The position numbers and the translations under genes were made by a program. Positions 30,350-39,768 of a stretch of 64,000 nt of DNA are shown here, one piece after another (position 1 is the stretch's first letter; each line of letters begins with the position of its first letter). A model generated the notes under the pieces. The model searched no databases and was not told the origin of the DNA. It was given only the letters and a program-made list of their open reading frames with translations. Source of the DNA: Paenibacillus sp. 1781tsa1 (lineage in GTDB: Bacteria; Bacillota; Bacilli; Paenibacillales; Paenibacillaceae); contig NZ_JAMYWY010000001.1 of assembly GCF_024159265.1 (NCBI RefSeq), positions 5,890,001-5,954,000 on the forward strand. The letters run 5' to 3'.

Positions 30350-31789
30350 TTAGCGGTTCAGTACATCTGCAAGCAGTTGATTGGCTAGAGCGGGATTCGC
30401 CTTGCCTTTACTTTCTTTCATAACCTGACCAACAAGGAAGCCAATGGCTTTCTGTTTACCGGCTTTATAGTCTTCCACGGATTGAGGGTTATTCGCTACA
30501 ACCTGCTCAACAATGGCAAGAATGGCGCCTTCATCACTAATCTGCACAAGACCCTTCTCTTCAACGATCTGCTGTGGAAGCTTACCGCTCTCCAGCATTT
30601 CCTTGAATACCGTTTTGGCGATTTTACTGTTAATGGTGCCCTTCTCCAGCAGTCCGATCATCTCACCCAAACCTTGACCTGTCAGTGGAACCTGAGTCAC
30701 CTCAAGATTGCTCGTATTCAGGTAACCCAGCAAGTCGCCCATAATCCAGTTGGATACGGATTTGGCATCCTGAGTGAATTTCAAGCTATCTTCAAAAAGA
30801 TCAGCGATAGCCTTGGATGAAGTAATAACCTCTGCATCATAGCTAGGCAATCCATAATCAGCTGTGTAACGAGCTTTACGTTCGTCTGGAAGCTCAGGTA
30901 TGGTAGCCTTGATGCGCTCTTTCCAGGCTGCATCAATATGCAGCTTCACGAGATCCGGGTCCGGGAAATAACGGTAGTCATGCGCCTGTTCCTTGCCACG
31001 CATCGACAGTGTTTTTCCTTGAGCTTCGTCCCAGCGACGCGTCTCCTGAACCACTTCACCGCCATCATCCAAAATTTCAGCCTGGCGATATTGTTCATAT
31101 TCGAGACCACGCTGAACACCACGGAAGGAGTTCATGTTTTTCAGCTCCGCTCTGGTTCCCAGCTTCTCCTGTCCATGTGGGCGCAAACTGATGTTGGCGT
31201 CACAACGCAGTGAACCTTCTTCCATCTTCACGTCCGATACATCACAGTACTGCATGATTGCGCGCAATTTTTCAAGATATGCACGTGCTTCTTCCGGAGA
31301 AGAAATCTCAGGTTCGGATACAATCTCCACCAGTGGAGTACCGACACGGTTGAAGTCCACCAAAGACGCGTATCCGCCATCGATATGTGTAAGCTTCCCT
31401 GCATCCTCCTCCAAGTGAAGACGCGTGATGCCGATTCGTTTCGTTTCACCATTCACTTCGATATCAATCCAGCCGTTCTCACCGATCGGTTGATCAAATT
31501 GCGAGATTTGATAGGCTTTTGGTGAGTCGGGGTAAAAGTAGTTTTTACGGTCAAACTTGCTGACATCAGCAATCGTACAATTGAGGGCCATCGCTGCCTT
31601 CATGGCGTAGTCTACCGCCTGACGATTCAGTACCGGCAGTACGCCCGGATGTCCGAGACAGACCGGGCAAGTATGGGTGTTCGGCGGAGCTCCAAAAGCT
31701 GTGGAGCAGCCACAGAAAATTTTGGAGTTGGTATGCAACTCCACGTGGACTTCAAGTCCAACGACCGTTTCATATTTAGATGCGGACAT
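30350..31789 (-). CDS. gatB: Asp-tRNA(Asn)/Glu-tRNA(Gln) amidotransferase subunit B
   Basis: 479 residues, full length. Starts SKYETVVGLEVHVELHTNSKIFCGCSTAF, with the GatB metal-binding Cys and the VGTPLVEIVSEPE signature; the C-terminal YqeY-like tail domain (KAIGFLVGQVMKESKGKANPALANQLL) binds tRNA. Subunit B recognises mischarged tRNA and activates its carboxyl group with ATP, using ammonia delivered from GatA. GGAGG upstream. Third gene of gatC-gatA-gatB. Confidence 0.97.
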   Translation of the reverse strand: MSASKYETVVGLEVHVELHTNSKIFCGCSTAFGAPPNTHTCPVCLGHPGVLPVLNRQAVDYAMKAAMALNCTIADVSKFDRKNYFYPDSPKAYQISQFDQPIGENGWIDIEVNGETKRIGITRLHLEEDAGKLTHIDGGYASLVDFNRVGTPLVEIVSEPEISSPEEARAYLEKLRAIMQYCDVSDVKMEEGSLRCDANISLRPHGQEKLGTRAELKNMNSFRGVQRGLEYEQYRQAEILDDGGEVVQETRRWDEAQGKTLSMRGKEQAHDYRYFPDPDLVKLHIDAAWKERIKATIPELPDERKARYTADYGLPSYDAEVITSSKAIADLFEDSLKFTQDAKSVSNWIMGDLLGYLNTSNLEVTQVPLTGQGLGEMIGLLEKGTINSKIAKTVFKEMLESGKLPQQIVEEKGLVQISDEGAILAIVEQVVANNPQSVEDYKAGKQKAIGFLVGQVMKESKGKANPALANQLLADVLNR

Positions 31790-31815
31790 TTCTATATTCC
31801 TCCGTTCCGGGCAGT

Positions 31816-33273
31816 CTACAGCTGCGGACGCTGCTTGTGGAATTCTGTATTTTGTTCAAACGCATGCGCTACACGCAATACGGTTGTTTCATCAAAGGCT
31901 TTACCGATAATTTGCAAGCCAACAGGCAATCCATCCGAGAATCCACATGGAATACTCACGGCAGGTACACCAGCCAGGTTGACCGGAATCGTCAAAATAT
32001 CGTTCAGATACATCGTAAGCGGATCATCCACCTGTGAACCCAGTTTGAACGCCGTAGTTGGCGCAGTTGGTCCAATAATCACATCATATTTGGCAAATAC
32101 ATTGTCGAAATCCTGTTTGATCAATGTACGTACTTTTTGTGCTTTCAGATAATAGGCATCATAATAACCCGAACTGAGTGCATACGTTCCAAGCATGATA
32201 CGTCGTTTCACTTCGGGACCAAAGCCTTGGCTCCGAGACTGGTGATACAGATCGAGCAAGTTGTCCGGATTGTCTGCACGCACGCCATAACGTACGCCAT
32301 CAAATCGAGCCAGGTTTGAAGAAGCCTCTGAAGATGCCAACAGGTAATACGTAGCCACCGCATATTCGGTATGCGGAAGGGATACTTCTTCCCATGTTGC
32401 CCCAAGTCCTTCGAGAACTTTCAATGCAGACAGAACCGTTTCTTTCACTTGTGGATCGACGCCTTCACCAATGTATTCCTTCGGAACAGCAATGCGAAGC
32501 CCTTTAACGTCACCTGTCAGTCCGCTCAAATAATCCGGAATCTCTACTTTTGCAGATGTCGAATCTTTGGCGTCATAACCGGCAATGGCTTGCAATACAT
32601 AAGCAGAATCTTCAACATTTTTCGTCAAAGGTCCAATCTGATCCAAAGATGAGGCAAATGCAACCAAACCAAAGCGGGAAACAAGTCCATATGTCGGCTT
32701 CAATCCAACAACACCACAATACGAAGCAGGTTGTCTGATGGAGCCACCTGTGTCTGATCCAAGCGTGAAGTATGCTTCTCCCGCAGCCACAGCTGCTGCA
32801 GAACCACCGCTGGAGCCTCCTGGAACACGATCAAGTGCCCATGGATTACGTACAGGGGAGAAACTTGAGTTCTCATTGGAGCCACCCATGGCGAATTCGT
32901 CCATGTTGAGTTTACCAATAGTGACGGTGTCCGCAGCTTTCAATTTCTCGACAACTGTTGCATCATACACCGGGTCGAAATTACGAAGAAATTGGCTGCC
33001 GCACGTCGTGCGCAGTCCGTTCGTAACGATGTTATCCTTAATCCCTACAGGCAGGCCGAAAAGCAAACCTTTCTCCTCACCGCTCACCAGACGGTCATCC
33101 AGTTGACGTGCACGAGCGCGTGCTTGTTCTTCATCCAGTGCCAAATACGCCTTAACCTTATCGTCATGCGCGCCAATATTCTGATACGCCTGATCCACCA
33201 GATCGCTGACCGACAGCTCTTTGGCATGCAGCTTGTTATGTAACTCAGGCAACGATTGTTCAAATAAACTCAC
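31816..33273 (-). CDS. gatA: Asp-tRNA(Asn)/Glu-tRNA(Gln) amidotransferase subunit A
   Basis: 485 residues. Amidase-signature enzyme that hydrolyses glutamine to supply ammonia. Catalytic Lys in GLPVGIKDNI (~80), the cis-Ser/Ser pair in PGGSSGGSAAAVAAG and TGGSIRQPASYCGVVGLKPTYG. GTG start at 33273 with GGAGG upstream. Between gatC (27 bases) and gatB (26 bases). Confidence 0.97.
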   Translation of the reverse strand: MSLFEQSLPELHNKLHAKELSVSDLVDQAYQNIGAHDDKVKAYLALDEEQARARARQLDDRLVSGEEKGLLFGLPVGIKDNIVTNGLRTTCGSQFLRNFDPVYDATVVEKLKAADTVTIGKLNMDEFAMGGSNENSSFSPVRNPWALDRVPGGSSGGSAAAVAAGEAYFTLGSDTGGSIRQPASYCGVVGLKPTYGLVSRFGLVAFASSLDQIGPLTKNVEDSAYVLQAIAGYDAKDSTSAKVEIPDYLSGLTGDVKGLRIAVPKEYIGEGVDPQVKETVLSALKVLEGLGATWEEVSLPHTEYAVATYYLLASSEASSNLARFDGVRYGVRADNPDNLLDLYHQSRSQGFGPEVKRRIMLGTYALSSGYYDAYYLKAQKVRTLIKQDFDNVFAKYDVIIGPTAPTTAFKLGSQVDDPLTMYLNDILTIPVNLAGVPAVSIPCGFSDGLPVGLQIIGKAFDETTVLRVAHAFEQNTEFHKQRPQL

Positions 33274-33300
33274 AGTGTTTGTCCTCCTTCCGGTTATCCG

Positions 33301-33588
33301 TTATTCCATTACAGCAGGCACTTTAAACTGCCCGTCTTCTTCTTCCGGTGCATTGCGCATCACCTGTTCAATCGACAGGCTTTCTTTGGTCTCATCTTCA
33401 CGCATGACATTGCTTACGTGCAGAACGTGAGTGGTGGGTTCGATGTCTTCCGTATCCAGCTCATTCAGCTTTTCTGCATATTTTAAAATCGCGTTCAGCT
33501 GACCTGTCAGGGTCTGTTCTTCTTCAGCAGTCAAGTTGAGTCGGGCCAGCTTGGCCACATGCTGAACGTCATTATTTGAAATACTCAT
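33301..33588 (-). CDS. gatC: Asp-tRNA(Asn)/Glu-tRNA(Gln) amidotransferase subunit C
   Basis: 95 residues. GatC signature: VQHVAKLARLNLTAEEEQTLTGQLNAIL, then IEPTTHVLHVSNVMREDE and the tail VPAVME. It braces the GatA-GatB interface. AAGGAGG precedes the ATG. First gene of the operon; sigma-A promoter about 95 bases upstream. Confidence 0.96.
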   Translation of the reverse strand: MSISNNDVQHVAKLARLNLTAEEEQTLTGQLNAILKYAEKLNELDTEDIEPTTHVLHVSNVMREDETKESLSIEQVMRNAPEEEDGQFKVPAVME

Positions 33589-33680
33589 TAGCGGATGCCT
33601 CCTTCATTCGTTCTGATTCCCGAAACGACCTGAAACGAATCGCTCGTTTAACGGGCTAAAGTCTCAAGATAACTTTTTTC

Positions 33681-33709
33681 ATTATAGGTGAGATAGTTCG
33701 ACAATTCAA
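33681..33709 (-). promoter_or_regulatory. Sigma-A promoter of gatCAB
   Basis: TTGAAT (33704-33709), 17-base spacer, TATAAT (33681-33686). Confidence 0.75.
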
Positions 33710-33763
33710 TGCAAATGACCTGTCCTCCATACTATCCAATATTCGTTCTTGTTCATCACTGCC

Positions 33764-33789
33764 AAAAAGGCAGCGCTAAACGCACTGCC
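33764..33789 (-). terminator. Terminator of the giant SLH protein gene
   Basis: 8-bp stem GGCAGTGC/GCGCTGCC with 5-base loop, then TTTTT on the minus strand, about 75 bases past the stop. Confidence 0.75.
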
Positions 33790-33861
33790 CTTGGTTACCA
33801 ACCTGATTAGAATTAATACTAGTGCTTGTTCAAAAAAGGGTGGACTTTTGGAATTATCTTA

Positions 33862-36800
33862 TTAAATCAGACCTGATAGCTGCAACAGCCGTCGAACAAG
33901 CACAGCCGTCTCTGCCCGAGTAATCATAAATTTCGGAGAAATGTTCTCGTTACTTCGACCAGATACAACTCCAGCTTGTAGACTGATGTTCACCGCTTCT
34001 TTGGCCCAATCGGATACTTGATTCATATCGGTAAACCGTGAAAGATCTTGGCTCGCATTTATATCCAGCTTACGATCCAAACCAGTGATTTTCATCGTCC
34101 GATGAATTATCATCATCGCTTCCTCACGAGTGATATCCTGTGCAGGACGGAACGCACCGTCTGTGTAACCATCGATGAGACCATAATCAGTCGCAGCGCT
34201 AACTACACCTGCATACCAATCACTTGAACTCACATCGCTAAACTGGTTATTAGCTGTATTGCTTTGCAGCCCCAACGCTCTTACCAGAACAGCCGTGAAT
34301 TCAGCACGTGTAATACGCTCAGCTGGGTTAAATATTGTATCTGTTACTCCACGAATAACCATACGTGAGCCCATATCGTTTACTTCTGCTTCTGCCCAGT
34401 GTCCCGCAACATCCGTGAAAGTTCGTGGATTCCAGACCAGACCATATACACTATTGGTCAAACTGTTGATCTTCGCATAGTTCACACCGTTAATATTCGA
34501 AATCTTGGTCGGTACATGACGCATGCTGCCATCCTTCTCAACAACTACTCCTGTCGTCACCTTCATGGAGTCACTCTCATTAGGTAGTATTATTGCTCGT
34601 TCCACATACTCGTTAAATCGGTCTACACTCACAGAGTTACCCTCATATGTGGCTGTGATATTGAATTCTAACAGCGACCCAATCAAGCTTAAGCCGTTTA
34701 CACGGCCTGCTTCCTCCACTTCGGATACGCGATCTGCAGAAGCAGGAGAAATTTGCAAATGAAGAATCATATCTTCTAGGTGGTTATTCGCGCCAAGTTG
34801 TTGGGCTAGCATACTAACATCCACCAAGCGGGAAGGCAAGGAATACGTAGCCGCATCTGTCTGAAGTACAAGTACAGCTTCTTGATCTGCCATGAACTTC
34901 ACTAATCTACCAGTCAATTCACCATTAACCCGGTCTTTATCGCCGCTTTGCACAGGAAGGGTCACTACGGCACCCTTGCCTTCAACCTGCAATTTTTGCA
35001 TGACAGCCTGCTCGTCGACGGTCAGAGTCAACACATTCTGCCCATTCAATTGAGTTTTACTCAAGGTTCCAACTGTTTCAGGCTTTCCATTCACCAAGAT
35101 CGTGACACCCGAGTTTGTTGCTCCTCCGCCTGATGGTGATGCACCTGTCGCTCCGCTTCCCGAACCTCCAGAACCTCCAGATCCACCTGAACCCCCAGAT
35201 CCATCAGAACCTCCGGAACCTCCTGACCCATCAGATCCACCATTATTTGAAGCAGTCCACTTCGCATACAAGGTTACATTAGATTTTCCTACGAGCAGAA
35301 CATCCCCTGCACCATAACTATGTCCACTACCATCCGCAGCCGTATTCCATCCTGCAAAAGCATGTCCTGTCTTCACTAGATTACCTGTGTTACCGAGAAT
35401 GGTAACCTGCGATTGTGACTTATACATCTGGTCATCTAAAGGTACATTTCCTGATGAAGCCCCGTTACTGTCATATCGAATTTGATAGCTCTTAGATGGA
35501 ACATAGGACATCACTGTAGATTTGGGTGCACTAATTCCATCTCTAAAAGAAAGGTAAAGGGCCCCATCTTTGTTAATCGCCAGTCTGGTATCCATTGCAA
35601 TTCCTTCTGATACTCCAGCTCCCCCTAATGGTTCCCAGCCATTCACCTCGTTATATTTCATAACGGTTGCTTTATTACCATTGGCAAAGTCCTTAAAAGC
35701 CACATACGGACTTCCTTCTTGGTCAACCACCATGGAAAGAAATTCGGTCTGGTTCTCAGAGAAATTCGGCTCTCCAACCGCTGTCCATGCTCCCGAGCCA
35801 GTGTATTTTACTACGGTTGGCTTAAGTCCATTGTGGCCACCCGTCGTATATGTAGCATACACCGTTTCGTTCTGATCCACAGCGAGCGCAATTTCAGCCA
35901 AATTTTGTTCAGTGAACGCACGATCGCCAACCAGTGACCAAGAATCATCTGCTTCGTTATATCGGATAACGGATAATTTGAATCCCGCATCAACATCGCT
36001 GTATGCAGCATAAAGTACACCATTTGGACTCATAGTCAGTACGCCGCCTCCCGAGCTTCCCAGGTTGTATCCAGCGTTGCCAATGGAATCCCACTGACTG
36101 GAATCGTCATTATATTTCACTACTTTGAGTTGATAACCACTATTAAATGCAACATAAGGCACACCATTTTTATCAAGTTCCAAATCCAGACTCCATAAAC
36201 TTCTTGACGAGAAACCTGGTGATCCCACAACTTCCCAGCCTTCATGCTCCGTGTACTTCATGACTGTGGCACTGCCAGTAAGATTTCCATCACTAAAGGC
36301 AACATATATTATTCCATTCTGGTCAATTGCTATTTTATTTTTGGATGCAGGACTCTGTGTAAAGCCAGGTTGTCCTACAGGCACCCATCCACTATCTTTG
36401 CTATATTTCATTACAGTCGCTCTAAAGCTATTAGCACTATCCGTAAATACAACATATGGCGTGCCATTCGCATCTACTGTAATATCCTGATCAAAAGCCA
36501 TTTCCTCCGAGAAGCCTGCTTGACCAAGAATATTCCATTTGTCTTCATCTAGTTCCGGGTCTGTACCTCCAGAAGAAGAAGGTGTCCAAACAGCATATAG
36601 TGTTACGTTAGAAGAATCCATTATTAACGTATCGCCAGCATCATAGCTCGTTCCGCTTCCATCACTTGCTGTGTTCCAGCCAGCAAATAGATATCCCGCT
36701 TTTTCCAAAGCCCCTGTGTTGTCTTGAACAGTGACACCTGCTTGTTCAGGGTATTGCTGATTATCAATTGGTGCACTGCCTGCCTGAGCTCCATTCCCAT

Positions 36801-37992
36801 CGTACGTGACTGTGTGCGAAAGCTTCGTACCAAACCGCATTACGGTCGCTTTGGATTGCTCAGATGCATCCTGATAAACCACATAGGGTTTTCCATATTG
36901 AGGATCTAGTGCCAGTGCAGGCGTAGATACCACATCTGCGGAGAATCCCGCTTGACCCACAAACTGCCAACCATTATGCGAACTATAACTCATAACTGTT
37001 GCTTTATGACCGTTTGCACCGTCCTTAAAGACAACATAAGGTACGCCCATCTGATCTACTACAATTGACGGTGAAGAAATCGAACCTGGAGAGAACCCCC
37101 GGTCACCAACGGTTTCCCAGCTTTCTGTCTCACTCTTGAATGTCATTACTGTCAATTTGGATGTATCGTCACTAAATGCGATAAATGGCCTGCCTGAGGG
37201 GCTTAGTGCGAGCACGGGAGAGGATGTATATCCGGGCGAGATCCCTGCTTGTCCTACCACTTCCCAAGTATCAGCGCTATATCTCATCACTGTCGTATTG
37301 GAGGAACTGTCCTGAAAAGCTACATAGGGTATACCTGCTTGATCAAGAACTAACGATACCGCGTTTTCAATTTCCGGGGAAACATCGTTAATTCCTACCA
37401 AACCCCATCCTGTTAATTCGTTGTATGCCATTACTGTTGCCTTACCACTGGCTCCATCCTTAAAAGCAACATACGGATTACCCGCCTGATCCAGCGCAAG
37501 TGAAGGATAGTTCGCCCTGTCTGGCGTAAAGCCAGCTTGTCCTACCGGTTCCCACCCATCATTGATTGCATTATATCTCATAACTGTTGCTTTACCATCC
37601 GCATTATTATCCTGATATCCAATATACGGGGTACCCTGTTGATCTAGTACAAGCGTAATTCCAATTGCTGAACCGCTCGATAAACCTCTCTCACCAACAA
37701 GCTGCCAGCCATCGGAGACACTATACTTCATCACTGTAGCTTTGAAACTGGCACCTAAATCCGTATAAGCAACATATGTATTACCTGATTGATCAACCGC
37801 CAACTTGGGAGCAGAGGCTTCTCCTTCAGAAAAACCAGCATTTCCGAGCGATGTCCATTCTTCATCAACAGAAGCATAGGCCTGATCTGCAACCCATGTC
37901 GGAAAGATTGGAACCACTCCCAACATGACTACACAAGCCAACAACATCATAATGAATTTCTTACCATTCTGATGAATCCTTCTCATATTCAT
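33862..37992 (-). CDS. Giant surface protein: two heptads of ~50-residue repeats, two InlB-type repeats, three SLH domains
   Basis: 1376 residues. Signal peptide ~1-40. Repeat block 1 (~40-390): seven units of the pattern W-x2-(V/L)G-x2-G(F/I)S...LDQ-x-G-x-PYVAF-x-D...KATVM-x-Y; then a Listeria-Bacteroides (Flg_new/InlB B) repeat ending AGYLFAGWNTASDGSGTSYD (~390-470). Block 2 (~480-840): seven more units, then a second such repeat (~845-915). Gly/Ser-rich linker ~915-965, a unique domain ~965-1185, and three SLH domains ~1190-1376 (FTDVAGHWAEAEV, FSDVSSSDWYAGVV, FTDMNQVSDWAKEAV) that bind pyruvylated cell-wall polymer. Seven units per block suggests two seven-bladed beta-propellers (inference). 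The start at 37992 has GAGAGGAAG upstream. No enzyme motif; likely adhesin or binding protein. Confidence 0.85.
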   Translation of the reverse strand: MNMRRIHQNGKKFIMMLLACVVMLGVVPIFPTWVADQAYASVDEEWTSLGNAGFSEGEASAPKLAVDQSGNTYVAYTDLGASFKATVMKYSVSDGWQLVGERGLSSGSAIGITLVLDQQGTPYIGYQDNNADGKATVMRYNAINDGWEPVGQAGFTPDRANYPSLALDQAGNPYVAFKDGASGKATVMAYNELTGWGLVGINDVSPEIENAVSLVLDQAGIPYVAFQDSSSNTTVMRYSADTWEVVGQAGISPGYTSSPVLALSPSGRPFIAFSDDTSKLTVMTFKSETESWETVGDRGFSPGSISSPSIVVDQMGVPYVVFKDGANGHKATVMSYSSHNGWQFVGQAGFSADVVSTPALALDPQYGKPYVVYQDASEQSKATVMRFGTKLSHTVTYDGNGAQAGSAPIDNQQYPEQAGVTVQDNTGALEKAGYLFAGWNTASDGSGTSYDAGDTLIMDSSNVTLYAVWTPSSSGGTDPELDEDKWNILGQAGFSEEMAFDQDITVDANGTPYVVFTDSANSFRATVMKYSKDSGWVPVGQPGFTQSPASKNKIAIDQNGIIYVAFSDGNLTGSATVMKYTEHEGWEVVGSPGFSSRSLWSLDLELDKNGVPYVAFNSGYQLKVVKYNDDSSQWDSIGNAGYNLGSSGGGVLTMSPNGVLYAAYSDVDAGFKLSVIRYNEADDSWSLVGDRAFTEQNLAEIALAVDQNETVYATYTTGGHNGLKPTVVKYTGSGAWTAVGEPNFSENQTEFLSMVVDQEGSPYVAFKDFANGNKATVMKYNEVNGWEPLGGAGVSEGIAMDTRLAINKDGALYLSFRDGISAPKSTVMSYVPSKSYQIRYDSNGASSGNVPLDDQMYKSQSQVTILGNTGNLVKTGHAFAGWNTAADGSGHSYGAGDVLLVGKSNVTLYAKWTASNNGGSDGSGGSGGSDGSGGSGGSGGSGGSGSGATGASPSGGGATNSGVTILVNGKPETVGTLSKTQLNGQNVLTLTVDEQAVMQKLQVEGKGAVVTLPVQSGDKDRVNGELTGRLVKFMADQEAVLVLQTDAATYSLPSRLVDVSMLAQQLGANNHLEDMILHLQISPASADRVSEVEEAGRVNGLSLIGSLLEFNITATYEGNSVSVDRFNEYVERAIILPNESDSMKVTTGVVVEKDGSMRHVPTKISNINGVNYAKINSLTNSVYGLVWNPRTFTDVAGHWAEAEVNDMGSRMVIRGVTDTIFNPAERITRAEFTAVLVRALGLQSNTANNQFSDVSSSDWYAGVVSAATDYGLIDGYTDGAFRPAQDITREEAMMIIHRTMKITGLDRKLDINASQDLSRFTDMNQVSDWAKEAVNISLQAGVVSGRSNENISPKFMITRAETAVLVRRLLQLSGLI

Positions 37993-38103
37993 ATCTTCCT
38001 CTCTCACTTATGTAAGTTTGATAGGGATTACCCTTCTTCAACGGAAGATATCGTATCAAATGTCTCTGAACCGATTCTGAACATCTTGTATTGTATTAGG
38101 AAA

Positions 38104-38130
38104 TAAAAAAGAGCCGGCATCAGCCGACTC
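38104..38130 (-). terminator. Terminator after the 127-residue protein gene
   Basis: GAGTCGGC/GCCGGCTC stem (one G-T pair), TTTTTT on the minus strand; starts 9 bases after the stop at 38139. Confidence 0.85.
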
Positions 38131-38138
38131 TTCAAATT

Positions 38139-38522
38139 CTAAATCCATGCACGCAGATTAACCTGCTTTATAAAATCCGCCTGAGACATAACATCGTTCG
38201 CGGTTTCCTCTTCCTCTTCCACAGCTTGAAAATCTCCGTTCATCAAATGATGAAACAGCTTCTCATTGTGTGTCGCAAGGGCGTAATCTATCAACGCTTC
38301 TCGCTCGACCCGCTCAGCTTCCTGCTTCAGCAGAACCTCTTCCAGATCGACGTCGCCGGATGGAACAAAAAAGTTCCGATTCACCTGCGGCACTCGAAGC
38401 ACGTAATCGAACGCATTGTCCGGATTCCGGTCATAAGCGATGATGAAACCATATTCCCCCACAGGAAGATTCTGCTCAAACGCATCCGCGACGATGACAA
38501 CCTTCTCTCCTAATCGCAGCAT
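38139..38522 (-). CDS. Conserved-looking small protein of unknown function
   Basis: 127 residues. N-terminal ~60 residues are beta-rich (LRLGEKVVIVADAFEQNLPVGEYGFIIAYDRNPDNAFDYVLRVP), resembling a small SH3- or KOW-like barrel of the kind that binds nucleic acid or another protein. The C-terminal half is acidic and helical (LLKQEAERVEREALIDYALATHNEKLFHHLMNGDF, with EEEEE). AGGAGG precedes the ATG and it has its own terminator, so it is a real gene. I do not recognise the family. Confidence 0.7.
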   Translation of the reverse strand: MLRLGEKVVIVADAFEQNLPVGEYGFIIAYDRNPDNAFDYVLRVPQVNRNFFVPSGDVDLEEVLLKQEAERVEREALIDYALATHNEKLFHHLMNGDFQAVEEEEETANDVMSQADFIKQVNLRAWI

Positions 38523-38652
38523 CGTCTAACCTCCTGGTAGTCTATCTTAATATTTATTTGTATAGTCTACTAGAAAAGAATAACGATGTCTAGGAATACT
38601 AGAATTAAACAACATATTTGTGCAAAATCTTTTTTTTCTCAAAAGACCATAT

Positions 38653-38880
38653 TTACTTTTTGGGTTCACTTGGCTTTCGCTGTGATCGAATAACGACAAA
38701 CCAGTATATAATGAGCGGCGTGGGAAATCCTGTGATCCCCCATAATCCCCATAACCAAGGGAAACGTCCACGTCTGCGTGCATCCTGAAAGATCCATGTG
38801 CCTTGAACCAAGAGGAAAATGCCAAGCAGTATAAGCCACAATGGAGAAATTTCATCCAATGAATAATGCATTTTATTCAT
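38653..38880 (-). CDS. YxlD-like membrane component of the SigY anti-sigma system
   Basis: 75 residues: one clear membrane helix (LWLILLGIFLLVQGTWIF), the motif QDARRRGRFPWLWGLWG, and a second helix (TPLIIYWFVVI), then a basic tail. Short length, two helices, the D-x-R-x-R-G motif, and position after a sigma factor and a YxlC-like gene fit YxlD of the B. subtilis sigY operon. AAGGAGG upstream; the ATG overlaps the preceding stop codon by 8 bases, so translation is coupled. Confidence 0.65.
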   Translation of the reverse strand: MNKMHYSLDEISPLWLILLGIFLLVQGTWIFQDARRRGRFPWLWGLWGITGFPTPLIIYWFVVIRSQRKPSEPKK

Positions 38881-39202
38881 AACGAACCTCCTTTTGTCGC
38901 CGCCAGATCACAACTAAAATCACAGCAACAACTGTACCAAGAGCCTGGATACTCAGATATAGAGCTGGAGCAGATACGAACAATAATACCCCGAACACAA
39001 TGGCAAGCAAACCTACCAACCAGAAACATATCATCTCGATCCAATTGGTTCGGCGTCTGATTTGTCTTCGTTCTCTGACTTGAGCTTCAAGTGAACCTAA
39101 TGAAGGTATGTTTGTGGGCTCAAATACGTCATCGAGTACTTTCATATGTTGCTGCAATCGCTCTACAACCTCTTGTTCCTGTTCATCATCTGATCTGCTC
39201 AT
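38873..39202 (-). CDS. YxlC-like anti-sigma factor component
   Basis: 109 residues. Charged cytoplasmic N-terminus (~1-55, EQEQEVVERLQQHMKVLDDVFEP), then two membrane helices (~57-77 and ~80-100) and a short basic tail. Lies 2 bases after the ECF sigma gene. Layout and size match YxlC, which together with YxlD holds SigY inactive in B. subtilis. The start at 39202 follows AAAGGAGCTGG. Confidence 0.68.
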   Translation of the reverse strand: MSRSDDEQEQEVVERLQQHMKVLDDVFEPTNIPSLGSLEAQVRERRQIRRRTNWIEMICFWLVGLLAIVFGVLLFVSAPALYLSIQALGTVVAVILVVIWRRQKEVRYE

Positions 39203-39204
39203 CC

Positions 39205-39741
39205 TTATTCCAGCTCCTTTCTTAACTGACGGAGACCGTAGGCTGTTCGTGACTTCACCGTTCCGGAGGGAATACCCAACATTTCTCCAATCTCGTCATA
39301 TCCATATCCGTAATAATGCTTCAGCAGCACTGCCACACGATGTTCGGGAGTCAGCCTTGTCATCGCATCCATGACATCTGTCCATTCTTCATTCCGACTC
39401 TCGAGCTGCCAGCGGAATCGACGTACAGCCTGATCACGGATAAGACTAAGCCAGCTCTGCTCTCTCTTCCTGCGTCTTGTCTTGTCGATGTAGATTCGGG
39501 TCGCAATGGTAATCATCCATGATGAAAAGGCAGACGTACCGTCATATCGATGGATATTTTCCATACAACGAACCATTGTATCCTGCACGGTCTCTTCCGC
39601 AAGATTAGCGTCCATTGTAACTTTGACAAGATACTTATACACAAACGTGTAGTGACGTTGTAACAAAGCTGCGAGTGCGCTATCATCTCCTGATACTGCT
39701 CTGCGTACTTCTTCGAGTTCAGCTGCCTTTATCATGGTCAT
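39205..39741 (-). CDS. sigY: ECF RNA polymerase sigma factor, SigY-like
   Basis: 178 residues. Region 2 (LLQRHYTFVYKYLVKVTMDANLAEETVQDTMVRCMENIHRYDGTSAFSSWMITIATRIYIDKTRR) and region 4 (TRLTPEHRVAVLLKHYYGYGYDEIGEMLGIPSGTVKSRTAYGLRQLRKEL) of a group-IV sigma factor. Followed by YxlC- and YxlD-like genes, supporting SigY. The start is put at 39741 (or 39735) because an ECF-type promoter lies at 39769-39796; the longer open frame upstream covers that promoter and a poly-A tract and is not coding. GCAGGTG serves as ribosome-binding site. Confidence 0.82.
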   Translation of the reverse strand: MTMIKAAELEEVRRAVSGDDSALAALLQRHYTFVYKYLVKVTMDANLAEETVQDTMVRCMENIHRYDGTSAFSSWMITIATRIYIDKTRRRKREQSWLSLIRDQAVRRFRWQLESRNEEWTDVMDAMTRLTPEHRVAVLLKHYYGYGYDEIGEMLGIPSGTVKSRTAYGLRQLRKELE

Positions 39742-39768
39742 CACCTGCTTCCCGTTCAATCTGGAGTT

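Noticed and set aside
33589..33760. T-box riboswitch upstream of gatCAB
   Set aside because: The leader from the promoter at 33681 is under 100 bases and has no T-box sequence (TGGNACCGCG) or terminator/antiterminator pair.
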